The notes under the pieces are model-generated. The model searched no databases. It was not told where the DNA came from and worked only from the letters and a program-made list of their open reading frames with translations. The position numbers were made by a program, and so were the translations under genes. This document shows, piece after piece, positions 1 to 8,343 of a DNA stretch of 64,000 nt; positions within the stretch are counted from its first letter, which is position 1, and each line of letters starts with the position of its first letter. The stretch is taken from contig NZ_CP029608.1 of NCBI RefSeq assembly GCF_003352185.1, positions 3,906,001 to 3,970,000 of the forward strand, in the 5' to 3' direction. This DNA is from Pseudomonas kribbensis (GTDB lineage: Bacteria > Pseudomonadota > Gammaproteobacteria > Pseudomonadales > Pseudomonadaceae).

Positions 1-1
1 G

Positions 2-3000
2 ATCGGCTTTCTGTTGATGCGCGTGTCGGCGGGCATGGGGGTTCCGCTGTGGTTGAGCGCCAAGGTGCTCGGCAAGATCAAGTCGCCGCGTGCCCGGGAA
101 TGGCTGGCGGCGTCGGCGTTGCGTTTGGCGGAGCTGACTTCGGCACCCGATCTGGCTCGGCATGCGGCCGCCTTGAAACCGCTGATGATCAATGCGCGTC
201 CGGCACCGTTGCGGCCGACGCCTGCGGTTCCGCTGGAGATTCGCACGGCGGATGCGCAGGTGCTGACGGTGCCCAATCCGGCGGCCGTTGCACGTAACAA
301 GTCACACGGCACGACGCGAATGGAGCGGCATGAGCCTCGCGACGATGCGTCGGCTCAGGCGAAGAACCCCAACGGCGACAGCGCCGATTGCGTGCCCCGG
401 ACTTGCACCAACGGTTGTCCGGTGTCGATGGTCACCGGTGAGGAGCTGCTGACCCTGACCGATGGCGTGCTCGACGGGTTGCTGCCGTTCGAGTTCAGCC
501 GGTTGTATCGCACCAGTGCAGTGGAAATCGATGTCGGGTTGGGGTTTGGCTGGAGCCATTCGCTGGCGCATCGGCTGGAGGTCGAGGGTGCTTCGGTGCT
601 CTGGGTTGACCATGAGAACCGGCGGACGCGGTTTCCGTTGCCGAGTGTCGAGCGGCCGGCGATTCATAACAGCCTGTCGCGGGCGGCGATCTTTCTTGGG
701 GATGAGCCGGAGGAATTGATCCTTGCGCTGGCGGGGGACGCGGCGCGGTTTTATCACTTTCGGGCTGGGCGTCTGACGGTTGTCAGCGATGCCTATGGCA
801 ATCGGCTGCGTATTACGCGTGATCGTCTGGATCGGGTTGAGCGCCTCGATAACGGGGCCGGTCGTTCCTTGTTGCTGCGCTACGAGCGGGCGCATCTGGT
901 GGCCGTGGACTATCAAGTCTGGCGCGAAGCTGCCTGGCGTACCGAGCAGACGCTGGTCAGCTACCGCTTTGATGCCCGTCATCGGTTGATCGAGGCGACC
1001 AACGCCGTCGGCGAAAGCGAGCGTTACGACTACGACGACCGGCACGTCATCCTGCAACGGCAGTTAACCGGTGGCGCGAGTTTCTTCTGGGAGTGGGAAC
1101 GTTCCGGCAAGGCCGCGCGTTGCGTGCGGCACTGGGCGTCGTTTTCGCAGATGGACACGCGTTACGTCTGGGACGACGCCGGCAGCGTGCGAGTGCAGTA
1201 CGTCGACGGCCGTGAAGAGGTTTACGTCCACGACGACACGGCGCGGCTGGTGCGTCAGGTCGCGGCCGACGGTGGCGAGCAGCTCAAGGCCTACGATGCG
1301 CAGGGCCGGCTGATCGCCGAGCAGGATGCGCTGGGGGCGGTCACCGAGTACCGCTATGACGACGCCGGACGGCTGATCGCGCTGATTCCGCCGGACGATA
1401 CGCCGACGTCCTACGAGTATCGCAACGGTTTCCTGCACCGCCGTAGCCGGGGCGACGCGGAGTGGACCTACCGGCGCAATGCCCAGGGCGACGTCACCGA
1501 GGCGGTCGATCCCGACGGCCATGTCACCCATTACCACTACGACCCGCAGGGGCGGTTGCTGTCGGTCCGTTATCCGGACAGTGGTCGGCACGTGTTCGTG
1601 TGGAACGACCTTGGCCAGTTGGTCGAGGAGAGTTTGCCAGACGGCGGGGTTCGGAAGTTTTCCTACGATGCCTTGGGACGGCGGATTACTGCGCAAGACG
1701 AACACGGCGCGGTCACCCGTCATGTGTGGGACGCCGTCGGACGGCTGATCCAGGCCACCTCGCCGACCGGTGCCACCCGTGCCTGGTCCTACAGCGCCTA
1801 CGGCCAGATCACCGCCGAACGCGATGAGTTGGGGCGCATCACCCGCTACGAGTATGACGACGACCTGCACCTGGTCAGCCGGCGGATCAACCCCGACGGC
1901 ACGCGGCTGCAATACCGCTACGACCATGCGCAGCTGTTGCTCACGGAGATCGAGAACGAGTCCGGCGAAAAGTACCGGCTGGACTACACGCCGACCGGAT
2001 TGATCCGACAGGAAACCGGCTTTGATGGGCGGCGTACCGCGTATGCCTATGACCGCAACGGTCATCTGCTGGAGAAGACCGAGTTCGGTGACGACGGCTC
2101 GACGCTGGTCACCCATTACGAGCGTGACAGTGCCGGGCGCCTGCTGCTCAAGACCCTGCCCGATGCCAGTACGGTTGAATACCGCTACGACCGTCTAGGC
2201 CGCTTGGTCGGCGTGGATGATGGCCAGGATCACCCGCTGGCCTTCGAATACGACCTCCAGGACCGACTGGTGCGCGAGCATCAGGGCTGGGGCACCTTGC
2301 GTTACACCTACGACGCCTGCGGCCAACTCACCCGGATGCGCCTGCCGGACAACAGCAAGCTCGATTACCACTACGCCAAGGGCGGCGCGCTGACCGCGAT
2401 CGACCTCAACGGCGCCTTGCTCACCCGCCACGTCTACCTGAACGGTCGCGAACAGCAGCGCCAGCAAGGCCTACTGCTCAGCGAATATGCCTACGACGAA
2501 CAAGGACGATTGCACTCCCACGCCGTAGGCCATCAACGCAGCGCGCTGTATCGCCGCGACTTTGCCTACAGCGCCAACGGCAACCTCGAACACATCGCCG
2601 ACACCCGCCACGGTCAGCGCAGCTACCAGTACGACGCCCTCGACCGGCTGATCCGCGTGCGCCACACCCGCGACGATGTGCCGGAAAACTTCGCCCACGA
2701 CCCGGCCGGCAACCTGCTGCTGCAGGATCGGCCCGGCCCGACCAGCATCAAAGGCAACCGCCTGCTGATGCAGGGCGACCGCCATTACGACTACGATGCC
2801 TTCGGCAACCTGATCCGCGAACGCCGCGGCCGCGCCCAACAGCTCGTCACTGCATACCGCTACGACAGCCAGCACCGCCTGATCGGCCTGACCCGCCCCG
2901 ACGGCAGCACCGCGTCCTACCAATACGACGCCTTCGGTCGCCGCATCCGCAAAACCGTCGACGGCCAGACCACCGAGTTCTTCTGGCAAGGCGACCACCT

Positions 3001-3919
3001 GATCGCCGAAAGCAGCAAAGAACAACACCGCAGCTTCATCTACGAACCCGGCACCTTTCGCCCGCTGGCGATGCTCGACGGCCAAGGCCCGAAACGCGCC
3101 TGCCCGTTCTACTACCAGCTCGACCACCTCGGCACCCCGCAGGAACTGACCGACTACAGCGGCGAAATCGTCTGGTCAGCCAAATACAGCGCCTACGGCA
3201 AGGTCACCTCGCTGGAACTGGCGACCGAGGACTACCTCGACCAGCCGCTGCGGTTTCAGGGGCAGTACTTCGATGCGGAAAGCGGACTGCACTACAACCG
3301 GCACCGGTACTACGACCCGGACGTTGGACGGTACCTGACGCCGGATCCGGTGAAGCTGGCGGGTGGGCTGAATCAATACCGGTACGTGCCGAATCCAACG
3401 GGGTGGGTGGATCCGTTGGGGTTGACTTCCAATTGTCCGCCGCCGAATAGGCCGGGATGTTCGGTGCCGGATGGGGTGGAAGGGTCCAAAGTTAATGAAG
3501 GTGAGCCCAAGCTTCCGCTCCGAGAAAAAGAAGGAGAATACTTATATCGCGGTGACGTGAAACATCCCGATGAGGTTTTTAAAAACGGGTTCAAAAGCAA
3601 AGGCCAAAGTACTGATCTGTTGCTACACGCCATGGACAGCAATAACCCACCGAGCTACTTTATCAGCACATCACCATCTGAGTTTGTCGCGATCGAATTT
3701 GGTACAAGCTCAAAAACAAGAAAAGGTTACCTATACACACTTAGAAAAATACTAGGAATAAATGTAAACAAAACACTCGGAAACCAAGTGCCATTTGCAG
3801 ACGAGATAGAAGTTGCAATTCCAGGCTCCATTCATAGCGCTGACATTATTGGAGTTACACCGCTAAAAAAAGATGGTAGCTATGTAGGCTACTCAATCCC
3901 TAATCCAAAAAGAAAATAG
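2..3919 (+). CDS. Rhs polymorphic toxin, 5'-truncated by window edge, C-terminal ADP-ribosyltransferase-like domain
   Basis: The frame is open to the left edge, so the true start lies outside; the first in-frame start codons (TTG 14, ATG 17) are probably internal. Counting from base 14, a DUF6531-like segment (NGCPVSMVTGEELL) starts near residue 133. It is followed by about 800 residues of YD repeats (YxYDxxGRL type) and an RHS core ending in the conserved DPLGL near residue 1135. The following ~165 residues are a variable tip. It has YRGD (~1177), an STS motif in FISTSPSEF (~1217) and DEIE (~1264), which fit the R-S-E catalytic pattern of ADP-ribosyltransferase toxins. GC content falls sharply from about base 3480, typical of a swapped toxin tip. 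Rhs proteins encapsulate and deliver such tips, often on type VI secretion spikes. The Rhs assignment is certain; the ART assignment is inferred from motifs. Confidence 0.93.
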   Translation: MGFLLMRVSAGMGVPLWLSAKVLGKIKSPRAREWLAASALRLAELTSAPDLARHAAALKPLMINARPAPLRPTPAVPLEIRTADAQVLTVPNPAAVARNKSHGTTRMERHEPRDDASAQAKNPNGDSADCVPRTCTNGCPVSMVTGEELLTLTDGVLDGLLPFEFSRLYRTSAVEIDVGLGFGWSHSLAHRLEVEGASVLWVDHENRRTRFPLPSVERPAIHNSLSRAAIFLGDEPEELILALAGDAARFYHFRAGRLTVVSDAYGNRLRITRDRLDRVERLDNGAGRSLLLRYERAHLVAVDYQVWREAAWRTEQTLVSYRFDARHRLIEATNAVGESERYDYDDRHVILQRQLTGGASFFWEWERSGKAARCVRHWASFSQMDTRYVWDDAGSVRVQYVDGREEVYVHDDTARLVRQVAADGGEQLKAYDAQGRLIAEQDALGAVTEYRYDDAGRLIALIPPDDTPTSYEYRNGFLHRRSRGDAEWTYRRNAQGDVTEAVDPDGHVTHYHYDPQGRLLSVRYPDSGRHVFVWNDLGQLVEESLPDGGVRKFSYDALGRRITAQDEHGAVTRHVWDAVGRLIQATSPTGATRAWSYSAYGQITAERDELGRITRYEYDDDLHLVSRRINPDGTRLQYRYDHAQLLLTEIENESGEKYRLDYTPTGLIRQETGFDGRRTAYAYDRNGHLLEKTEFGDDGSTLVTHYERDSAGRLLLKTLPDASTVEYRYDRLGRLVGVDDGQDHPLAFEYDLQDRLVREHQGWGTLRYTYDACGQLTRMRLPDNSKLDYHYAKGGALTAIDLNGALLTRHVYLNGREQQRQQGLLLSEYAYDEQGRLHSHAVGHQRSALYRRDFAYSANGNLEHIADTRHGQRSYQYDALDRLIRVRHTRDDVPENFAHDPAGNLLLQDRPGPTSIKGNRLLMQGDRHYDYDAFGNLIRERRGRAQQLVTAYRYDSQHRLIGLTRPDGSTASYQYDAFGRRIRKTVDGQTTEFFWQGDHLIAESSKEQHRSFIYEPGTFRPLAMLDGQGPKRACPFYYQLDHLGTPQELTDYSGEIVWSAKYSAYGKVTSLELATEDYLDQPLRFQGQYFDAESGLHYNRHRYYDPDVGRYLTPDPVKLAGGLNQYRYVPNPTGWVDPLGLTSNCPPPNRPGCSVPDGVEGSKVNEGEPKLPLREKEGEYLYRGDVKHPDEVFKNGFKSKGQSTDLLLHAMDSNNPPSYFISTSPSEFVAIEFGTSSKTRKGYLYTLRKILGINVNKTLGNQVPFADEIEVAIPGSIHSADIIGVTPLKKDGSYVGYSIPNPKRK

Positions 3920-3921
3920 AA

Positions 3922-4323
3922 ATGGAACACAAAAAAATATCTATCATCGTTAATGAGGCTCTCGAACAGGCAAATCTGTCCTACGATGCCGCAAAGGGGA
4001 CCATTGAGTTTTCGATGAGCAACGGATTTAAAAAAATATACGAGGCAGACGACCTATATCTTTGTTTGGCGAAAATCAGGAATGAGCACCCGAAAATAAC
4101 ATTTCTTTGCAAGGGAGCCAAATTGAACGTGACGCCCTCCCGAATGTGTTCACAAATGAGTGGCGGCTCACTTGCGTATGAATTAACGCTAGGAAAATCA
4201 GCAAGAAGAGAAAACATAGTTCATATTTTCGACCATGAAGATTGCAATATTTCAAAAACACCGAAAGAACAGCAAGATTATTTTAAAACATGGTTAAATT
4301 CACTCAACGCGCCCAAAGAATGA
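3922..4323 (+). CDS. Probable immunity protein for the Rhs tip toxin
   Basis: A 133-residue soluble protein whose ATG lies 2 bases after the Rhs stop codon. It shares the low GC content of the toxin tip and differs from the GC-rich rest of the window. It has no signal peptide or membrane segment, as expected for an immunity protein against an ADP-ribosylating toxin acting in the cytoplasm. A segment around residues 72-90 (VTPSRMCSQMSGGSLAYEL) is the most distinctive part. I do not recognise a named family with certainty. The role is inferred from position, size and base composition, the standard arrangement of Rhs toxin-immunity pairs. Confidence 0.75.
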   Translation: MEHKKISIIVNEALEQANLSYDAAKGTIEFSMSNGFKKIYEADDLYLCLAKIRNEHPKITFLCKGAKLNVTPSRMCSQMSGGSLAYELTLGKSARRENIVHIFDHEDCNISKTPKEQQDYFKTWLNSLNAPKE

Positions 4324-4436
4324 GCCTCAAAGCATCTTGAACAGCACAATGTAAAGCCCACATCCAGTCAGGTACACTGTTTGCAATTGATGAACAGCTA
4401 CAGAACATTGGCCTCATTTTATTTTTCAGTAATTCA

Positions 4437-4464
4437 AAAAAAACCCGGCAGCGCTACCGGGCTT
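4437..4464 (-). terminator. Rho-independent terminator after the chitinase gene
   Basis: On the minus strand a GCCCGGTAGCGCTGCCGGG hairpin is followed by a run of Ts. It sits 11 bases past the chitinase stop codon and also separates it from the convergent Rhs immunity gene. Confidence 0.85.
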
Positions 4465-4474
4465 TCTCATTCGT

Positions 4475-5539
4475 TTACCGCTGACGGGCCATGTCGGCCA
4501 TTGCGACATCTGACACCTGCGTGGCTGCTGCCACGCCGTTGATCAGCGGCCCGTAACGCCGGCTGAACTCCCAGTTGTACGGCACACGATCCTTGCTGGT
4601 GCCGTTGTCCCAGTTCACCGACCAGGTCATCAGGCCCTTGATCGGGTGCCCTTTGACCGCCAGGCGTTTCATCGCGTTGCCGACTGCATTTTTGTCGATC
4701 ACGTAACCGGTGGCAGCGGCGTCAATGTTGGCAGGCAGGCCGATGACGAACTTGTCCGCCGGGATCTTCGTGAACCCGCGCGTGCCGGTCACCAGACTTT
4801 CGGTCAGGTAGTAGAGGAAATCCTCTTTCAACGCATCGTTGTTCTGCGCGATCCACGCCCCGTTGCCGTTATTGGCCTCGGGGACCCAGACACCGTCACC
4901 GCCCTGGTTGTAGAACTGCGGCGCGATGAAGTCGTAGTAGCCTTCCAGTGCCTGCAGGTAGCCGACGTATTTGCCGGAGGTCGTCAGGTATGGAAACTCC
5001 GGCGCCATGCTGATGATGAAATGCTTGCCCTGGCCTGCGTAGTGATCCTTGACCAGTTTCAGGGCGGCCGGCAGCACGGTCTTGTTGGCAGCGAAATCAA
5101 TCGCGCTCTGTTCAAGATCGATGTCCAGCCCGTCGAAGCCGTAGGTTTCCACCAGACGGATGATTTCATTGGCCAGCGGTTGCTCCTGACCGGCACGCAA
5201 TTCGATGTGCGCATCGGCGCCACCGAGGGAAATCAGCACCGCCCGTCCCTGACTGTTGAGTACGCCGACCTGACGGCGGAACTCGGCATCGGAAACGTTG
5301 AACGGCTTGAAGGTCGGAATCCCGCTGCCCTTCATGAACGCGACCGCAACCACGTTGTAGTCCTTGGGCACGTTTTCCAGAGCGATGTTGGCGAACTGAC
5401 CGCGCTGATAACCATCGCTCGGGCCGGCGGGCCAGTTGTGCCAGAAGCCCATGAGGATCTTCTTGCCGGCGATGCTCGGCATCAGCGAAGCCGCGTCGCT
5501 CGCCTGGTTTTGCATTAACGTGAAGTCGATATTTGACAT
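4475..5539 (-). CDS. GH18 family chitinase without signal peptide
   Basis: A 354-residue glycoside hydrolase family 18 protein that hydrolyses beta-1,4 bonds of chitin. The full catalytic motif DxxDxDxE is present (D136, D139, D141, E143, with E143 the acid/base), as is the upstream SLGG substrate motif (~104-107). The catalytic domain starts near residue 27 and fills the protein; no chitin-binding module is attached. The N-terminus (MSNIDFTLMQNQ) is hydrophilic, with no Sec or Tat signal. The start is supported by AAGGA 7 bases upstream. It lies 39 bases downstream of the AA10 gene on the same strand, so the two probably form one operon. P. aeruginosa ChiC is a known precedent for a Pseudomonas extracellular chitinase lacking a typical signal peptide. 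The release route here is not visible. Confidence 0.93.
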   Translation of the reverse strand: MSNIDFTLMQNQASDAASLMPSIAGKKILMGFWHNWPAGPSDGYQRGQFANIALENVPKDYNVVAVAFMKGSGIPTFKPFNVSDAEFRRQVGVLNSQGRAVLISLGGADAHIELRAGQEQPLANEIIRLVETYGFDGLDIDLEQSAIDFAANKTVLPAALKLVKDHYAGQGKHFIISMAPEFPYLTTSGKYVGYLQALEGYYDFIAPQFYNQGGDGVWVPEANNGNGAWIAQNNDALKEDFLYYLTESLVTGTRGFTKIPADKFVIGLPANIDAAATGYVIDKNAVGNAMKRLAVKGHPIKGLMTWSVNWDNGTSKDRVPYNWEFSRRYGPLINGVAAATQVSDVAMADMARQR

Positions 5540-5578
5540 GTTCTAATCCTTCAGAACGTGTAGGTAGGTGTTGCGGAC

Positions 5579-6214
5579 TTATTTGAAGTCCACATCGAAG
5601 GCCTGATAGAAGGCGTTGCCGGTGTTGGCGACGATCCACATCAGGACGATGACGTGACGACCTTGCTTGTTGGCCGGAAGTTTCACCGCGTGATTGACCT
5701 TGGCCTTCAGCTCCGCCGAATGACTGTAGTACGGCACTTGCGGATAGAAGTCCTCGGCGAACGGTTTTGTTTCCAGTTGCGCACGAGTGATGCGTTGTTT
5801 CGGGTCCCAGCCATCCTTGGTGATCAGCCAGCGGTAACCGCGAGTGGTGTGCGGCGCGGTGTATTCCCATTTCACTTCGAGGGTCTGGCCAGGGGTGACG
5901 TTGAGCAGCGGCCAGGTGAACGGGCGACCGAGTTTCTTGCTCATTTCCTCGTCGGTGAAGTTCACACAGTCACGGGCGTCGTCCTTGCCGCCACTGAGAA
6001 TGTGCCCGTCGGCCGGTGGCACGACACTCGGGTTGTCCGACTCGAAAGGCGCCGGGAACGGACCGGCCACCAGTGCCGGGAAGTTCTTGCCGCCTTCCAT
6101 CTCGTTGACCTGCCAGCCACCGAGCAATCCTTGTTCGATAGCCACCGCACCGCGGCTTGCAGGGGAAATGACGCGACCGTGTCGCAGTTGGGTTTGAGCT
6201 TGTGGTTGATTCAT
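5579..6214 (-). CDS. AA10-type lytic polysaccharide monooxygenase (chitin-binding protein), no signal peptide
   Basis: A 211-residue protein of the chitin-binding/AA10 family, copper enzymes that cleave crystalline chitin oxidatively. The copper-brace histidines are present: His12 in RHGRVISPASRG and His122 in APHTTRGYRW. The aromatic axial region lies near the C-terminus (AFYQAFDVDF). The ATG at 6214 is preferred over the GTG at 6223 because GGAG lies 8 bases before it. In secreted family members signal peptidase exposes the catalytic His as residue 1. Here 11 polar residues (MNQPQAQTQLR) precede it and form no signal peptide, so cleavage after Arg11 by another protease would be needed for a normal active site. 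It is the first gene of an operon with the GH18 chitinase; a LexA-like box lies about 130 bases upstream. Confidence 0.9.
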   Translation of the reverse strand: MNQPQAQTQLRHGRVISPASRGAVAIEQGLLGGWQVNEMEGGKNFPALVAGPFPAPFESDNPSVVPPADGHILSGGKDDARDCVNFTDEEMSKKLGRPFTWPLLNVTPGQTLEVKWEYTAPHTTRGYRWLITKDGWDPKQRITRAQLETKPFAEDFYPQVPYYSHSAELKAKVNHAVKLPANKQGRHVIVLMWIVANTGNAFYQAFDVDFK

Positions 6215-6240
6215 GTTTTTCACTCCATTGATTTAAGAAC

Positions 6241-6260
6241 TCTCCTTTCCGGGGAGAGGC
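6241..6260 (-). other. Hairpin in the 5' leader of the AA10 gene
   Basis: CTCTCC and GGAGAG arms can pair just upstream of the AA10 start. It has no T tract in the gene's direction, so it is more likely an mRNA leader structure than a terminator. Confidence 0.35.
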
Positions 6261-6343
6261 CTTCAAGCTAACGGAGGGGGATTTTTTGTCCATCGGCGGT
6301 TTTGTCGCAGACCGTCTTGGCAATAGTCGAAAAACACCGAAAA

Positions 6344-6363
6344 TACTGGATATAAATACAGTT
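6344..6363 (-). promoter_or_regulatory. Candidate LexA (SOS) box upstream of the AA10-chitinase operon
   Basis: Read on the plus strand the site is TACTGGATATAAATACAGTT. It keeps the CTG-N10-CAG core and matches the E. coli SOS box TACTGTATATATATACAGTA at 17 of 20 positions by my count. It lies 130 bases upstream of the AA10 ATG. The other flanking gene, the hemerythrin gene, ends before the site, so the only gene that could start from here is the AA10-chitinase operon. LexA binding is inferred from sequence alone. Confidence 0.65.
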
Positions 6364-6437
6364 CATTGCGACGACGCTCACCCGACGCATGGCAAAAAGC
6401 CTACACGGCGTCATTACAAAAACCTGCATTCAAGCAC

Positions 6438-6875
6438 TCAGGGAAGTTGCGCCTTGAACTCCTTTTCATACTGCCCGGCGAGCTGTTCTTTCTGTTTGTC
6501 GTCGAGCAGCTTGCCGGCCATCTGGAAGAACTTCTGCTCCTCTTCCTTCAAGTGGTGATGGACTTTGTCCGAGAGCTTTTTCGCCGTGGCCAGCCAGGCT
6601 GGACTGGACATTTCGGTCTCGTCGAGCTCCTCCATCATTTCGTCCATTTCATGGTGTTCGGCGATGGCGTGGCGACTGAGATCGACCCCGTTGTCGAACT
6701 CCATCAACGGGATGTAGAAGTGGCGCTCTTCGGCGGTCTCGTGGGCTTGCAGCTCGGCCTTCAGTTGCTTGTAGGCTTCGACGCGTTCCGGGGTGTCGCC
6801 GCTGGTCTTGATCAAGGTCTTGGCATAGCCGCGCTGGCGATCATGGCTCTCGCGAAGGGCTTCGAAAATATTCAT
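6438..6875 (-). CDS. Hemerythrin HHE domain protein
   Basis: A 145-residue all-helical protein with the spaced histidine and acidic ligands of the hemerythrin/HHE cation-binding family: SHDRQ near residue 13, HETAEERHF (~48-56), HAIAEHHEMDE (~70-80) and HHHLKEEE (~107-114). Such proteins carry a di-iron centre and bind oxygen or nitric oxide, or handle iron; the exact role here is unknown. The ATG at 6875 has a strong GAGGAGA ribosome binding site. An open frame extends further upstream but lacks family resemblance. It appears to be a single-gene unit. Confidence 0.88.
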   Translation of the reverse strand: MNIFEALRESHDRQRGYAKTLIKTSGDTPERVEAYKQLKAELQAHETAEERHFYIPLMEFDNGVDLSRHAIAEHHEMDEMMEELDETEMSSPAWLATAKKLSDKVHHHLKEEEQKFFQMAGKLLDDKQKEQLAGQYEKEFKAQLP

Positions 6876-7012
6876 GGACTCTCCTCGGCAAACGCATTCG
6901 GAATGAACGCCTTCTAGGGCTAGACCCCGGCGCGGGAGCAACGGTTCCGGGCGATTGCTTCAATCGACTGCCGCACGATAGGCTGCGGGTTCATTACTAC
7001 AAGGAAGACAAC

Positions 7013-7438
7013 ATGACGTTGCGGATCGAGCTGTCACAGGACCCCACCGAAGAACAGCGCGCAGCCATCCTCGCGCCCCTGCGTGCCTATAACATCGCCA
7101 AGGCCGGCCCTTCGCTGTACGAGCCGGTCGCGCTGCTGGTGCGCGACGATAACGACGCGATCCTCGGTGGCCTTTATGGGCACACGTTCTATCGGTGGCT
7201 GTTCATCGAGTTGCTGGCCGTGCCGGAAGAAGGCCGGGGCCAGGGTATCGGCTCGAAACTGATGCAGATGGTGGAGGAATTTGCGCGAGAAAAAGACTGC
7301 GTGGGAATCTGGCTCGACACCTTTGAGTTTCAGGCGCCCGGTTTCTACAAGAAGCTTGGCTACGTCGAGTGTGGCGAGATCAAGGATTATCCGCTGGGGC
7401 ACAAGCGGCACTTTTTCCAGAAACGCTTGATTGATTGA
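7013..7438 (+). CDS. GNAT family N-acetyltransferase
   Basis: A 141-residue single-domain GNAT protein. The acetyl-CoA pyrophosphate-binding motif is visible as VPEEGRGQGIGSKLM (~79-93), followed by the C-terminal FYKKLGYVECGEI segment typical of motif B. Substrate unknown. The start is preceded by AAGGAAGA. It is convergent with the lipoprotein gene downstream. Confidence 0.85.
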   Translation: MTLRIELSQDPTEEQRAAILAPLRAYNIAKAGPSLYEPVALLVRDDNDAILGGLYGHTFYRWLFIELLAVPEEGRGQGIGSKLMQMVEEFAREKDCVGIWLDTFEFQAPGFYKKLGYVECGEIKDYPLGHKRHFFQKRLID

Positions 7439-7448
7439 GTTCAGCGCC

Positions 7449-7472
7449 CCCTCGCCAGCAAACTGGCGAGGG
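7449..7472. repeat. Perfect 10-bp stem inverted repeat between convergent genes
   Basis: CCCTCGCCAG and CTGGCGAGGG pair around a CAAA loop. There is no T run on either side, so it resembles a REP-like element or a Rho-independent stem of reduced strength. It sits between the converging GNAT and lipoprotein genes. Confidence 0.6.
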
Positions 7473-7503
7473 TCGTAGACACTTCAGCGGATTAAACCGC
7501 TCG

Positions 7504-7854
7504 TTACAGACAGGTCGCCAACGCTGCCAACCGTCGCTTGGCGACAAAGTCGTCCTTCTGCGCGTAGTAATTCAGCACCGTGCCGGACGCATCCGTGGTC
7601 AAGTCGACGAACGACTCCGCCGAACGGGTGTAGACCGTCGAGCCGCCCTTCTTGCCCGGTTGCAGATAGGCCGCCGCATCCACGCCGAACACTGCTTCGT
7701 CCTGCCAGGCGAATTGCACACATTCGGCCACGACTTTTTCAGGCTTGTCCGAATTCAGGATCTTGTAAGGAGTTTGAGTGCGGGCGTCTTCCATCACCGA
7801 ACCCGCGCAACCGGCCAGCAGGGTTGCCGCCAGTGCCACCATCAGCATTCGCAT
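7504..7854 (-). CDS. Small putative lipoprotein of unknown function
   Basis: A 116-residue protein with a lipoprotein signal: MRMLMVALAATLLAGC, with the lipobox LAGC and acylated Cys16. The mature part (~100 residues) is soluble and has two further cysteines, one penultimate. I do not recognise a functional domain. The residues after the lipid cysteine are AGS rather than an Asp, so outer-membrane sorting is expected under the usual rules. Confidence 0.75.
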   Translation of the reverse strand: MRMLMVALAATLLAGCAGSVMEDARTQTPYKILNSDKPEKVVAECVQFAWQDEAVFGVDAAAYLQPGKKGGSTVYTRSAESFVDLTTDASGTVLNYYAQKDDFVAKRRLAALATCL

Positions 7855-7988
7855 TGCATTCGCTCATTCGGAAAAAAGCGGACTGTATCACCGCAACGCG
7901 CAAAATCGTTCTGCTTTACTGCATTTAGCGCGCGACACCCGCCGACAGCTGCGGCACATTAAGGTCATCAGCCCCACAAGGAACCCCC

Positions 7989-8318
7989 ATGGCGCCTACC
8001 GACCAGCGACATGAACATGCCCTCAAACTGTTTCTCGACGCACGCCCCGAGCTGCGCGAAACCCTCGACCATCTCAATCCGTTACTGGCCCAGGCCAAAG
8101 GCGAAACCCCGGCACAGTACCGCGAGGAACGTCTGCACGAAGCCTTTGAAGCAGAGGCCGAAAGCCAGGGTCTGTTCGCCTGGGAGTTGACGCTGCAACT
8201 GACCGCAGCCACTCCCGAGGAATATCAGGCGCAACGCCTGGAAGTGCACCGCGAAGTGGCAGAGATGGCCGGCATGGACTGGTTGGAATATTGCGACCTT
8301 TATGGCATAGAACCCTGA
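7989..8318 (+). CDS. DUF6388-like conserved hypothetical protein
   Basis: A 109-residue acidic, helical, cytosolic protein (MAPTDQRHEHALKLF...). Sequence style and length fit a small Pseudomonas family that I believe is DUF6388, but this is from memory. No catalytic motif is visible. The ribosome binding site is AAGGAA. The DUF1275 gene follows 25 bases downstream on the same strand. Confidence 0.7.
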   Translation: MAPTDQRHEHALKLFLDARPELRETLDHLNPLLAQAKGETPAQYREERLHEAFEAEAESQGLFAWELTLQLTAATPEEYQAQRLEVHREVAEMAGMDWLEYCDLYGIEP

Positions 8319-8343
8319 CCTCTACGCAAGGACATCCGCGCCA

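Noticed and set aside
14..3919. Idea that the TTG/ATG at 14-19 is the real Rhs start
   Set aside because: The frame is open through the left edge, and the residues there resemble the interior of a longer Rhs protein rather than an N-terminus.
4475..5539. Idea that the GH18 gene is a phage endolysin or part of a prophage
   Set aside because: No phage structural, integrase or holin gene is nearby, and the catalytic motif is that of a chitinase.
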